NCBI GenBank assembly: GCA_964017145.1
Contig: OZ024850.1
Span: 1,713,618 to 1,777,617 of the forward strand
Direction: 5' to 3'
Source of the DNA: Agrocybe praecox
Lineage: Eukaryota; Basidiomycota; Agaricomycetes; Agaricales; Agrocybaceae
Length of the DNA stretch: 64,000 nucleotides
The notes under the pieces were generated by a model, which was not told the origin of the DNA, ran no database searches, and was given only the letters and a program-made list of their open reading frames with translations. This document shows, piece by piece, positions 34,428 through 46,567 of this stretch; position 1 is the stretch's first letter; every line of letters starts with the position of its first letter. The position numbers were made by a program, and so were the translations under genes.

Positions 34428-35310
34428 CGATTTGAGCGTTGTCGAAAGTTCAAAAAGCAAAGGATGACTAAAAGGAACTAGACGTAAGTGCAATAATATT
34501 GGCATTCAAATATTCCCGACAAGACTCTGGTTGGTATTGCGCGCTCACCTAACAAGTACATCAGTGCACGCAGCACTCAAAGGAACATTGTTGCCGTTAA
34601 CGGGGTCCACCTAGGGGCTATGTAGAACACACGCGGGATCAACATGAGAGAAAGATGGATCTATATCATGATCTACAGATCAGGTTGCAGTTGAGCTATT
34701 AGGTCTCAAGGAGAACATACCGTAGAGGAGGCAAAATGACGACCGAGGCAGATACTAGTAGTACATGACGAAAAATCAGTGGGAAAATGTGACTACCAAT
34801 TCGGAGAGAAGTTTGACATACCGTTGTCCAATCCCAAACACATGAATTTCGTCATCATTGAGATTGCCGTGCTCATCGAAGTACCTGTCGGGATTCCGAT
34901 TGAAATCTTTAGGGTAGTCGTATTTTCGTGCATCATGACATACTTATCGCCCAAGAAAAAAAAAAAAGGTTTCAACGCATATCATAAAATAAGATTATGT
35001 TGCCACGTACCATATATTTGTGAGTATGGTTCGAAGATCAAAATTAATGGCTATACAGCTTCAACATTCCGAACGTTTCATTTACCCTTAGGTGTGTAGT
35101 ACCCTTTGTAGATGTCTTCCGCGTAAATGCAGTGAACAACGCCTAGTAGCGTAACTGGTCGGAAGATAGCTTCAATAAATGGTACTAGGTAGGACAGATC
35201 GTCCAGAGTTGGCAGACAATCTCCTCCGAGAGTTAGATTGACGCGTTCTTTATTAAGTTTTTCATGTCGTTTACAGTTGGTGGTACGTTCAAAACAAATG
35301 ACAGTCGACG
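34428..35310 (-). pseudogene. decayed cytochrome P450 copy (paralogue of the 25.5 kb P450)
   Basis: The 3' half of a P450 closely related to the intact gene is recognisable. The K-helix exon (35092-35290) gives YLVPFIEAIFR then PVTLLGVVHCIYAEDIYKGYY; compared with the intact copy the EVLRWR residues are missing, so the ExxR motif is lost. The next exon gives FNRNPDRYFDEHGNLNDDEI then FGIGQR in place of FGFGRR, then ICLGRHFASST in place of ICPGRHFASAT. The following exon has an internal stop, and a last short exon (HPLLFELS) aligns with HPLPFELS. Upstream exons for membrane anchor, C-helix and I-helix are absent; only a frame-shifted FVLN trace remains near 35300. Intron positions match the intact gene, so it arose by DNA duplication, not retroposition. 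Confidence 0.85.
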
Positions 35311-35521
35311 TGCCTGGAATTAACGAAGAGTAAAGATTATATGGTTAGTAAAATTAGTAGTAGATGATTGCAATCAAAGAAGAAGAAACACTGCTAACAT
35401 CGACTATATGTACCAAGTTATACGAAAAGTTATACAAGTTGCAGCAAGTCCAATGTCATTTGTATACAAAAGTTCATCATCATCATCATGGAAAAATGCG
35501 TCCTTCATACCGTTACGATCT

Positions 35522-37906
35522 CTATATCATAAGCGTAGCACCCGCAAGAACACAGGTCAAAATCAGTGCCATTATGCTCACACGCAAAACCATGCCGCTG
35601 TTCTTCAGGGCTTCCGCACTAGTGCTACCCAGTTGTCCATTGGCTGAAGCCCCGCTTCTACCATTAGACGTAGCCAGAACCGCCTGGTCAATGGTAGCCG
35701 TGTTCCGTACCCTAGTCAGCGCTGTCGTCGCAAAGGTGGTCTGCGGTGCCCCTTGCTGATCTGCATCTTGTCCGCCTGTAGGAGAGAGGAAAACAAGAGC
35801 AGCTCCGGGAGCAGGTACCTTGACCGTACATTGAGTAGGTGAGGTGCATGGTGTAGACTGAATATCCTCGGAACCAATGGGTCGCCCATCGGATTGGAAG
35901 TTCCCGCCAAAGGTCTGTCCTCCCCACGTATAATTGCCCTTTTGGGCTACAGTAAGCGCTTGCAGGTATTTCACTTGGACATTGCCTTGGAATACTGGTT
36001 GATCGAGATTCATCGTCACGCTTACGTCGTTTGCACCGGTGGGATCAGTGACGTAATTGATGTACAGAACGCGTGCAAGGTGATTATTCTCCCAAATACC
36101 ATAGGCTACGAGTTGGTCGGGCAGAGGGGTAAACGACGGATCAAAGACGGCCGCTGCGCTGTTCTGCAAGTCGAGAACCTGAGATGTGTTTGACGCTCCC
36201 ATAGCCTCAGCGACAACCAGGGCAGAGTAGTATATGGGGCCCACAGTCCATTGATGAAATGTGCTTTCATTAGTGGGAGGCGCTGTTTAAGATAATCAGA
36301 TAATTGGATATCGCACATATAAGAGAACTAACGCGTAAATGGATTATAGCTGACACTCTGCCCACCGACATGGAATAGTGCACCGGTAAAATTCATGGCC
36401 GCCATTTGCATTGCCCAATCTATGCCCCATAAAGCTGCGGCAAAAGCATCACTAATACCTGGAAATCCACCGCACGAAGCAGTGTTTGTCTCAAACATTA
36501 AGAACGGTTTACCCTTTTGTATAGCAAGTGCCGTTGAATCAATGTAGAGTCCAAGAGGTTCAAGTACTGCACCATGAGATAAATATTGAGGTAAAGTTTG
36601 TTGGGGATCGTGGAATTGACCATCAGTATGAAAAGCTACAGCGCAATTGTCGCTTGGATATCTAATGATATGCGGCCATAGTCAGCTACAATGAGCTATG
36701 GCACTTTGTAAAGTAATGACGCTGCTCACCGTTCAACAGACAAAAATGCCAAGTTGTCCGAATATACGTCGATGAAGCCTGTGTCCCAAACTTGCTCTGG
36801 TGTCCATATTAATTGTATACTGGGGCCGATCAACAAGCTCAGTGGCCGAGCGGTAAGTTTGTCCTCGTCAGCTACCATTGCCTGTACCATCGTCCCGAAG
36901 TCATCGAAGTAACCTTGAGGTCCGTAACCCTGGAGGTACATCTGATGTAAGTTTACCATAGTTGGAAGAAGTTGAGAAATAAAAACTAGCCGGTGGTCGA
37001 TGGTTGTTCTTCAGATACAGGTCCGGCTCGTTGCCCAACTGGAGTCCGATCAGATAATCACCCAAAATGGCTTCCCCTTGTTCTGCGATCTGCAGACGCG
37101 GATTGCTGGTATCGTTGAAAGGTACGCCAAGGTGCCAGCGGATATTAATGTGTTCACTTATGTTGCGCAGCATGTACAGCAGCTCCGCGGTAAACACAAG
37201 GGGAGGTGTTTGTGTCTGTTCATGCTGTGAGGGAAAGAATAAGACGCGGAACAGGATGAATCTTACAGGATTTGTAACTCCCGAAAGATCCTTTTCAAGA
37301 ATTTTGCCATCGGGAGTGCTATCGACAAGGGTAGCAGTTTCCTGGGTGTTACCTCCTACACGGATATCGACCCGTCCCGTCCGTTGTTGCAAATTGGCCA
37401 TAAGATTCAGGAACGGTACTTGTAAAAATGATCTGGTAAAAGGACAAAACGTGCTTAGTATTTCAACTAATTTAATGTTTACTACGCTTACGCATTTTTT
37501 CCCACTAAGGAGAATGTAAATAACAGTTGATCGATGTATGGAGAGGAAATTACGCACAGACTTGATTAACGACTGACAGTTCGATTGAAAACCCAAAAAA
37601 ACTTGACTTCTGCGGTATACTGACATTGGCCATCGGCGCATCGGTGAGTTCTAGGGTAATTTGAGTAGAGAAACTTCCATCTTGAGGTGGCGAAGGAGCA
37701 ACAAGGAGTGTAGTATTGTATGCAGCCAGACCCGTGTAAACACTTGGGATCGCTGTCCCTGTCCCTGTCGCTGCCGCCGATGCAGCAGCAGCAGCCACTG
37801 AGAGCTGGGATTGTTGTGGTGTCTGGTATATGGTTACTTTGGCCGTGCACTGACAAAGGAGTACCAATAGTGACAGGAAGAGGATGTTCGCTTGTTTCGT
37901 TGCCAT
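35522..37906 (-). CDS. GH79 glycoside hydrolase, GPI-anchored, copy 3
   Basis: Seven exons: 37558-37906, 37492-37504 (13 nt), 37267-37432, 36991-37215, 36730-36929, 36333-36661, 35522-36282; 2043 nt, 680 residues. Intron 4 must start with GC (CCG|GCTAGT) because exon 4 then has exactly 225 nt, as in the other copies; retention would stop the frame soon after. Signal peptide ILFLSLLVLLCQCTAKV; QLGNEPDLY and LLMFETNTASCGGF keep both catalytic Glu residues; the C terminus is hydrophobic (VSIMALILTCVLAGATLMI). It is the most divergent of the three copies, with an extra GTGTAIPS stretch after the Ala-rich linker and GASANGQLGSTSAEA before the tail. Confidence 0.88.
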
Positions 37907-38369
37907 TTGTTCTGGCCTTTGATGACGCCAGGGGAAATCTAGATACCGTCCAGTGTATGTAAACGCCCTTAGCGCCTTGTTCGTTCTTAACAGATGAAGA
38001 AAAGAACAATTCGTTAAGAAGAGACGAAGGGATGTTGGGAAGCCTGCCCTTCTTGTCGTGGTCTTCGTCCTTTGAGGGAGAAATTTGCTGTATGTGGATA
38101 CTACTGCGGATCCTGACAGTGAATATATACGTCAGAACCGTCACAATATTTTTGAATACCATTTCACAGAAGAAGTGAACACCACTGTGAGAGTTATCAC
38201 TCACTAATTGACATTGCTGAGAAGGTTATTTCTTGTGACTATTTGTACTACATCAACTTTACAAACTTCTTCAGCTTTCGGTTGCATCAGAATAGAGGAA
38301 CCTGACTTACCGTATCCCTTAATCAACTATCAGTCCCGACAGCCGCTAATGACCCCATGCTAGGTAGGG

Positions 38370-39540
38370 CGGCCGTGTCTGAACAAATTTCTTGAATCCC
38401 CAAGAAGTCCCTCCGGCTTTTCAAGAGCAGCGGAATGCCTTTCGGTATCGTATTCAGTCCCGAATGTCCTATGGTGTTTCCGTCCACCTGTATTCATCCG
38501 AAGGATCAACATATAGATCAAATTCAGATGGTAGAAAACTCACAGTCTAGGGACGTTGGTCTATTATTTCGGGCAGAAATATGCCCCGTGGAGTATTGTT
38601 GGAGAATCGTCGCCAGCGGTGGGCTCACTCACTTTCGCACCATATATTTTATTAGACCTGCGGTGGAGAACCAAGATAGGGATATCCACGTTAGGACTTG
38701 CCCCACGATGAGCTGGAGAGACTCATTATTGACGAGCCGGGACTTACCTTCATTGGCCCGCTAGGGAGAACCACCCGTCCAATCCTCTAATATCCGGTAT
38801 ATTCAAGCAGCAAGAAGGCCAACTTCGATGTTATTCTAGTCATTTCGGCATCTTCTCTTGGCGTGGGCATCTTCTGGGAGATTTTGAAGATAAAACAAAG
38901 GCGTTGCAATAGTGAGGCCTTGTAGGCACAGGTGAGAAATGTTGGAGGTCCACTGGAATGTAATAATACGATATTATACATGTATAGAGACTTTGGCTAA
39001 AGCACTTACCCGGGTAGTGAGCCTGCACGATCTGTATGAATTAAAAGTAACGGTCTTTACTTCCCTTATTCTTCATGGCTCAACGACAGCATTAACATAT
39101 GCCCCAGCTGGCAAGAAAAGGTAGGTCGTGACTTTCCGTTGTAAAGGCTTTCTTTGAAGCCTCAGAATAATTAGAATCAGAAAGACCGAAAGCTTGAACG
39201 CCCTGAAAATCTCCAATGGTTCAAAAAAGGCAATGGCTTGCGCACTTCATTACAACAAAGACGCCAGGACCTACTACAACCACTGAAATAGTAAATTTTC
39301 AAAGTATTGAATCTCACGTACATATCGCCGCATTCTCGTCAACGTTCCAAGCCCATCCAACAACTAGACATATTTCATGAGCTGTTGCAGTTCGTGTTGT
39401 TGAGTTGCGGGTCGTACTTTCTCCAGCCGTATCCTTTTCTCCTGAGCGTAGTCACCATATTCACGACCCTTATCATCTGAATCGTCCGGAAATCTGGTCA
39501 ACGTGAGCCAGTCTGGAAAGTTCGAGCCCTTGGTCTGCGA
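38370..39540 (-). pseudogene. decayed epoxide hydrolase copy
   Basis: Fragments in correct order match the intact epoxide hydrolase just downstream in the window, but in different frames. Near 39380-39510, LTRFPDDSDDKGREYG and, after a frameshift, RKGYGWRKYDPQLN correspond to the EHN domain ([13 protein letters not shown] and [14 protein letters not shown]). Near 39150, SEASKKAFTTE matches [10 protein letters not shown]. Near 39100, LGHMLMLSLSHEE matches [13 protein letters not shown]. Near 38640-38700, QVLTWISLSWFSTAG matches [15 protein letters not shown]. Near 38380-38470, TEYDTERHSAALEKPEGLL matches [19 protein letters not shown]; here the catalytic-His context GGHF has become ERHS. The exon carrying the nucleophile Asp is not recognisable. 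No open frame spans the region. Confidence 0.78.
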
Positions 39541-39777
39541 TTCTTGTATTTCATGTATCAAAGCGACAAAGGGTTTGGTTTACAAAAATATGCATTCATG
39601 GGCCCGGATGTCTGTGAAGAATAACTAAGCTATACTCAGTTCCAGAGCCACGCCAAGAATTGCTGTTTAGGGTCGGTCATCACGCGCACGCGTCGCGGCC
39701 AATTAGTGATTGAGGCGACGACGCGTATTTTATGAAAGAAAGGTGACACTCGGTGCCCAAGCTCAAGCACTCAAGGC

Positions 39778-41455
39778 TTATAATGCCAAACTGTAACCCG
39801 ACCTTCCCTTTACAACATCATATGCAGGACCATTTGTCCCGAACATGCGTCGCAAATCTCCAACAAGTGCTTCGGGTTGCTCATGAGCCGCAAAATGACC
39901 CCCATGCTCATGTTCAGCCTCAAATACAAGATTCGGCATTTTTAGCCATCTGGAGATTATTGGAAGAGATAAGAAGCATATCCAAGTGAGACATGGCTAT
40001 GTAAATCACAGGCGTGGGACGTTGTAAAGTTCTTTGGGGAAGTAAGAGTGACCCAAAGGAATAGTCGTTTGCTCGTGTCCACGATCGCCCCCTTGAACCA
40101 TTTCATAGTAGATTCTCAAAGATGAAGTAGGCCCTGCAGTAGAGAACCAATAAATGGACACCCAAGTAAGCACTGAAATTGGCTCAAGGGTCAGCTATAC
40201 TTGATTGAGTGGAACCTAGCAGTCAGTCAACTCACCTTCATCATCATCCCACGGATAAGAATCGCTCCAAGCTACCAACTTCTCGTATATCCATGCGAGT
40301 AAGCCAACAGGTGAGTCCGTGAGACTGTATCCGAGCGTTTGTGGTTGTGTAGACTGTTCGTAGAAATACCCTCTGCCTTTCTCCGAAAACCATTTAGTCC
40401 GTTCCAGCCCAGCTTTCTCAGCAGGTGTATATCGACTGAAGAAATTCACGAAATAAGACCACGGCGATTCGAAGAGTTTAGGGGGTACAGGCCTAATAAA
40501 ATCATATCGTCAAGATAGGTCATATCACGCAGCAGATTACTTACTCTCCTCTGCGGGGAAAATTTGTGTGAAAAGCTTTATGGTGAATTCCTCCGTAGAG
40601 TTTCGCCATTCTTCGTGTGATCTGAAGCGAGAAAGTTGACTCAATTGACTACATCGCAACGAGAGTGAACGCACGTAAAAACCGAGGTCGCCTCCTTGAG
40701 TCACTGAAAGTATGGCCATAAGATCAGTATGATAATTTGGTATATGTTCAAATCATGCTGCCATACCGTATTGGTCGTATCCGAGGGCAAGCATTAGTTT
40801 GTGCCCAACCTTAACATATCCATAAGTCAAAAACCCATTCCTATTAGCCTCCAACTTAAACGAGTCATTCATACCTCCGCATATTGTGTAATCCGAAAAT
40901 CTTTTTTCAGAGGATATTCTGAGAATCCACTTCCAGGTAAACTAAGCGCGACGACGTGGAAGCTTGGATAATCCGGGCTTGAATTCGTTAAGAGTGGGAG
41001 GAGCTTTCGAACTTCGATGAAGCTACCTGGCCCTAGAAAAGGTCAGTATTTTCTGCTAGCCTCTCCTGTTCAAGGCAAAACTGCATACATCCATGTACGA
41101 AGAGCAATGGAATTGCCGACTCGACTGTGCTCTTCTTATGCACATAATGAATACCTATGGTTCCGAAGCCATCAACAGAAATATCTCTCTTGAATTGTGG
41201 CATCTCTTCGTTCAGTTCTTTCTCAAATATTCTCCAGTCATATCCATTTCTCCATTTGTTGACAAGTCGCTCTATATCTTTAAGTGGAGCTCCATAGTCG
41301 TGTCCTGCAGCTTCCAGCTCGTTGGGAAGGCGCACCAATGCAAGTTTTTGCTGTAAAAGCTGGAGCTCTTCCTCCGGAATCGAGATCTTGAAGGGCGTCT
41401 CCGCCTTGAGCTGGGTGGAAGTCATAGCAATGGGATATTTCAAGGAGGGAACCAC
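39778..41455 (-). CDS. epoxide hydrolase (EHN + alpha/beta hydrolase)
   Basis: Microsomal-type epoxide hydrolase. The N-terminal EHN domain ([20 protein letters not shown] ... [18 protein letters not shown]) precedes the alpha/beta core: LLFVHGWPGSF (oxyanion HGWP), [26 protein letters not shown], and [10 protein letters not shown] with the nucleophile Asp (family consensus GGDWG, so W is L here). Then [50 protein letters not shown] and [21 protein letters not shown] with the catalytic His. The last exon boundary (VPRL|WLKMPN) was required to reach this block; stop TAA 39778-39780. The enzyme opens epoxides to diols by an ester intermediate. Next to a P450 this suggests oxidation followed by hydrolysis of a xenobiotic or metabolite. 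Start 41455, or MTSTQ at 41425. Confidence 0.88.
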
Positions 41456-41714
41456 TGGTGTTTGTTTACATGCTTCCTTTTTAATGTCGTACCGACACTT
41501 CGAGATTGGTAATGAATTGAATCGGGTTAAGAGAAATTCTCAGGAATGAGTAAGTACTTGAGTCATTCACATTTATTTCCCACGGGAGTCATCTTCTCCA
41601 GCTTCTTGAAAATCGCATCGGTTATCTACTTTCCTCCAAAGCTAAAGGAGCAAACAAATAAAATCGAGAACATAAGAGTCACTTGCTACTGAGTACTCCT
41701 TCCACCGGGACCAT

Positions 41715-44700
41715 TCACGTGAATGATTCTTTTTCATCGTCTGTCCTCCCTAAAACCTCTCCCAATTTCTTCTTCACTTGTCCATCATCCAGTTCCTCTT
41801 CTGCCTTGAGGTCCCAAGCAAGAAAACGGCGACATACAACTTCCGCTTCTTCTAGTTCTACTCGCTCGGCTTCAGTCATTCCCTCATCCAAAAGAATGTT
41901 CAGCTTATGGGTGGACAGAAGGTTTCTGTAATAAAAAAGATTGGCATTAATTCATTGCAGAACGAGAAAAAATGATTCGTAACACTGACGTTACATATTG
42001 TGCACGTTTAACAATTCTCAAAGGTATCCCAAATATCTCGGCACATTTGGCAGCATGAGACTCCAATGAAAGTCCATCTGCAACTCTAAATGCGCAACGG
42101 ATAAGCCGGGGCTAGAACATCTCCGCTAAAAGAGAAATTCAAACCTATATAAATACGTAATTTTTTCCGTTGGTCCAACATGAGGAAGGTTTATCTCATC
42201 GTCTCGAGAAGAGGCAGTAGGCGAAGTGTCACGACCAGCATGAGAATGACGAAGAGAACTGGACTCCAGTTCCGCACCGGTACTCGACGTAAACATGACC
42301 TGCATATGTCGGAATGACACCGGCATACCTTCTGGGTCGAGGAGCTCTTCATTGAAGACGTCGTGAAAATGGGTTGCGACCAATACTTTGGGGCAATTGA
42401 GACCCCTATTGAGAAGATGGCGAAGAACACCGCAGAAGATACCGGCACCGTCTAGTTCAAGAGAATAAAATTAGTACCGAAGGAAACAAAGTCGATATCG
42501 GTGCAGTTGTTTTGAGGCTAACGAGAGCGAGCAAGAGTATATGAGGCAAAGATAAGCAAAAGGGACGAGCCTGTTGAAAGAGTCCCTTTCCCAAATTCGT
42601 CAAGAATCACAAGAGACCTAGACGTGCAGTTCCGAAGAGCAAGAGACACTTGGGCCAGATCAATCATGAAGGCCGACTGGACCTGAAAAACGAGGCAAAG
42701 ATGATTAGCAAGAACCGGGATGGGCATGTAAGCCACGATGGTCAGGCAGGCTCCATGCTCCTAGTCCACAAAAACGTGCCAATCACTTTTGATACAGATT
42801 CCCGAGTAGAAACGCGAGTGAAGACTGCGTAGCCAAGAAGTATCAGCAAGGCAAGAACCAATGAGAAAAACGAGCAGATCGGACTCTTGTCGACAATTCC
42901 CAGTGTAGCTGAATCAGCTGGTACAAAGCTAGAGGATGCTTTAGCGCAGGTACCAGAAAGTTCAAGCAAAACTGTGCACCAGCCAATCTGAAAGAAGTCA
43001 AGAAGAATATAAACCAAGAAATTCGCAAGTCATACCTGAGCCATGATATGGATAAGGGCAATCTAGTGAATAGATTAGTCCAAATGAATTGCAGGAGAAC
43101 TATACCCACTTGTTTCAAGTATACGCTCTGTGCGGTATAATTCGCTCAATGAAGTAATGCTAGAGATATTGGATCGATGACGAACCTTGCCGCATGCGTT
43201 GGCACCTGTACAGAGCAACACGCTATTCCACTCATTACCATCAGGCGTTTCTACGTCCGCTCCAATACCCGCTCCACCAATCAGACGAGCGTCATTCGGC
43301 ACAAACGTATCAACCACTCGTTCATGCAAAGCGTGCCTATGATTACAGCTATCAGATACGGTCTTCAACTACAAGAAATAATCGTTACCTTCCCTGTATT
43401 ATTTCGGTGATGTTCTCCTTGACCATTCGAGGTCTTTGATATTCAAATATCCGGGAAGCCAAGGCAAAAGATAGAAGACAGTCCAATTCTGCACAGACAT
43501 CGCAAGCTGAACTGATCTCCTGTTCGCATATTAGGACTTGTTCTAGAAGTTCTTGGATTATTTCTAATTCTCTGTCAACAATTGTTGAGTGGAGGTCGCC
43601 AATGTGGGTATCCATATCTATAACAATCGACATCAGAATCCACTGAATATATAACGATATGTAGTTGCTGACCGTGCATTTCTTGCGATTTGAAATAAAC
43701 ATTGGCACTAATGATTTTTTAGGTTCCCGTTGGGCAAAGAGAAAAGAGACCAACGCACTCTGATGAAAACTGTAACACCGTAAAACCGACCATGTTGATG
43801 ATTTGGAATTAGGTATACCCCACGCACCTGAAAGGTCCATCCCTCGAGGGGTTGTACGCCATCGTCTGTCCGCCATTCATCCAACATAGGAACGCATATG
43901 AGATAGCCTGATGATCTTTAGCATACCTGGGCCTTTTACTTTACGCATACACTCACCAAGTTGAGGGAAATAGACAACATTCAAGGTCGAAGCATACGCC
44001 GGTGGGACAGTTTCAGATATTTGTTCCGCGACAGTAGACTATGATGTAGTTAGGACGACACACATCAAAACTCGACCAAGGAATGAACCCACCAAGACTG
44101 AATCTATGCCATGGTATATATGCTTGCGATTGTCCAAATCCTCGTCGATATTTGGCCGAACGCACACACGTTCATGGATGGCTGATTCTTCCCAATCGAT
44201 CTGAAAAATTAAAATTCAAGTCAGTTATATTCCTCCGCAGAAGAACTCAGACAACAATGTCATTTATTTTAATGCCAGCTTCTTTGAACGCCGGAATATC
44301 AAGCACAGTAATAAGCTGGAAGGTTCGTTCATATGCATGAGATTGAGTAGTTAAAAAGAAAATAAGTCTGCTTCGTGCCTTCAGCAAAACCTCAACACTG
44401 TTTGCTTGGTGTAATTCAGATAAGGAATCTCGAAGCATAGTGGCATGGAATGTAAACTAGTGAAATCCATTAGTACGCGCCTATGCGAGATTGGACGGCA
44501 GGGACAAACCTTTACGAAGCCCTGCCAATCTGTTAATTTGGCCTTGCCATCTTTTAACAACCCCATGATACGGGGCATGTTCTTGATCCCCTTGAGATGA
44601 TTGTGTATGCTGTTCGCAGTTGAGACATTTTCAGATCGCATAAAACATTCCACTGCATCATGACGGGATTCAATAATGGAGATAGAGAGAGAAGGCCGCA

Positions 44701-46050
44701 GTAACCACGTCCGTAAAAGAGAACGTCCCAGTGCCGTACTTGTTCTATTCAAAATTCCTATGGCGGTGACTTAGTCTCATAAAATGCGATTCACAATAAC
44801 AGCATACCGAACAGCGATAACCCCTCCTTCGTCTTGTCAGAATGGACCGAAGCATGACTTTCATTTTCGAAAACCTGCAGTGACCTAAGGTATCATGAAA
44901 AAGAAACCAAAAAAGTTCAGGGTGCAATCATACAACAAAGCGTCTGCATTTATTTGCATCGCTTGATCGCTAACGGTGCGTAAGTTATTCCCCCGTTTAT
45001 ATATATAATCCAAACGCACAGTGCAATGGTTTCGATGTCCCGTATGTCTAATCCTCCGATACCATCATCATCGAATTCACTAAGGGCTTTTTCACGGACA
45101 ATATAATCTAGAAGGGCACCGATGGAAGCCATCTACGCAGACAATTTCAGCGACAGGATCTAAAGATCAAACGAAGGGACCAACACAAAGTGGAGACGAC
45201 TCAACAGCAGCAAAGTTGGCCAGTCTAATGGAAGCATTCCAACGCCTTGTCGTTGGATCTCCCATCACCTCGCGTCTGGCCTTCATGAAATCATATGCGT
45301 TTCGTGGGCGAGATGAACTTGAAGCCTCCTCGGAAGACGGGGGGAGATCATTTTCGTCAGGAAAGAAGCTGTTGAAACGATTGAGCGCTAGTAGTCTATC
45401 GCGTCCTTTTGCGGCCACAAATTCTTTGAATGGTCGAATCTGGAAGACACCGTTGGTTGTTTCCACTTCATCCAGTTAAGTAATCGCGCATATACTCAGT
45501 TCTGTCAAACGCACTATGCTCGGTGAGTATGTCAATGAAATCGTCATCAGCCTTGGAACTGGTTAATGCGATATCAGGATTGACTTGTTCGAGCACTGTA
45601 GGGAGGCTTAAAGCGCCCTGGTCATGTTAATAGAGAAAACAATGGCATACGCATTTTCATCATATCGAAATGGAGAGTTTCTTGTGTATCCTCCATCACG
45701 AAGAGTATCCTTTTGTCGGGTTCGTAGTATGCACAACCAACCCTTCCACTTGATGAAATATGTAGTGTTTTCATCAAGAATAAAAAATAGCATACTCACA
45801 GGGAACATAGAGCCGCCAAACAAGTCTGTTAGGAAATTTAAGATAATGACTCTTGTTACTCATAAAAATTACTCCCTTTCTCATGACATGCCGACTGTTC
45901 GTCTTCTGAACTCGATTCTTGTTCTTCAGTCACCTTGGAGTTTGACTTCCCAACCCATCTAACTTTCTTTCTTTGAGAAGTAGGACTCGAAGGAGGAGGA
46001 GAATTATCTTGAACGCGTTCTGGGGTGTTTGGGTTGTTTTTACGTTTCAT
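41715..46050 (-). CDS. MSH5: MSH5, meiotic MutS homologue
   Basis: Meiosis-specific MutS family protein which with Msh4 forms a clamp on recombination intermediates and promotes crossovers. The N terminus is short and disordered (MKRKNNPNTPERVQ). Middle blocks include ALGRSLLRTWLLRPSLSISIIESRHDAVECF, the MutS core signature, and GYLICVPMLDEW. The ATPase carries Walker A TGANACGKSVYLKQ (intron between GK and S), IGCFVPADSATLGIVDKIFTRVSTRES, then QSAFMIDLAQVSLALRNCTSRSLVILDEFGKGT (Walker B) and VLVATHFHD. Phe-Val-Pro in the IGCFVPA motif is characteristic of MSH5. No mismatch-recognition domain I is apparent, as expected. Many introns; 3' end TGA at 41715 after DEKESFT. The opposite-strand Ser-rich ORF at 41683-41931 is its shadow. 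Confidence 0.92.
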
Positions 46051-46567
46051 TTGTAAGATAAAGATGGACGTGGTTGATGGTTAAACTTATGATCGAACGG
46101 GCAAAGTTCGGTTCCGGAATAGCAGAAGCGTAGAGTAAACTCTCCCGACGCGCCCGACGCACAGGTTCGGTGGGTCGTGTCGTTGTTTAATTTTATTTGT
46201 TCCGCGCTGGCTCCCACCCTCTCCCACCGCCGGTGTGGACAGAAATTATGGCTGGGCCTGACAAATTGAATGAGTAAATTCCTAAAGCGAGAGCTGTTGT
46301 AAATCTAGAATCTCGGACTCTGAGCCCCAATGAAACTGGAACGTCGGCGAGGAGTATGTATTTGATAGAGCAAGAAGTTTGGCTGGGGCGCTCCTGGCAG
46401 AATCCCGTGCTAAATCAGTAAATGAACCAGTGACAGTCGCCCCATTGTGAAATTAAGCGGCAAACTCCGACCGAGGTACCCCAAATTCAAATTTAAGCAC
46501 CGCATGCTTTCCTCTACCCCTCACCCATCATCCATTTCTATCCTTTTTCTTCTAGTTTTTGGATATA
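46051..46567. other. divergent promoter region MSH5 / desaturase
   Basis: About 515 bases between two divergent genes. A pyrimidine-rich tract (46510-46560) lies just before the desaturase ATG, common for highly expressed fungal genes. Nothing else seen. Confidence 0.4.

Noticed and set aside
41683..41931. Ser-rich plus-strand ORF
   Set aside because: It lies antisense to the last MSH5 exon, whose acidic codons give Ser/Pro runs on the other strand.
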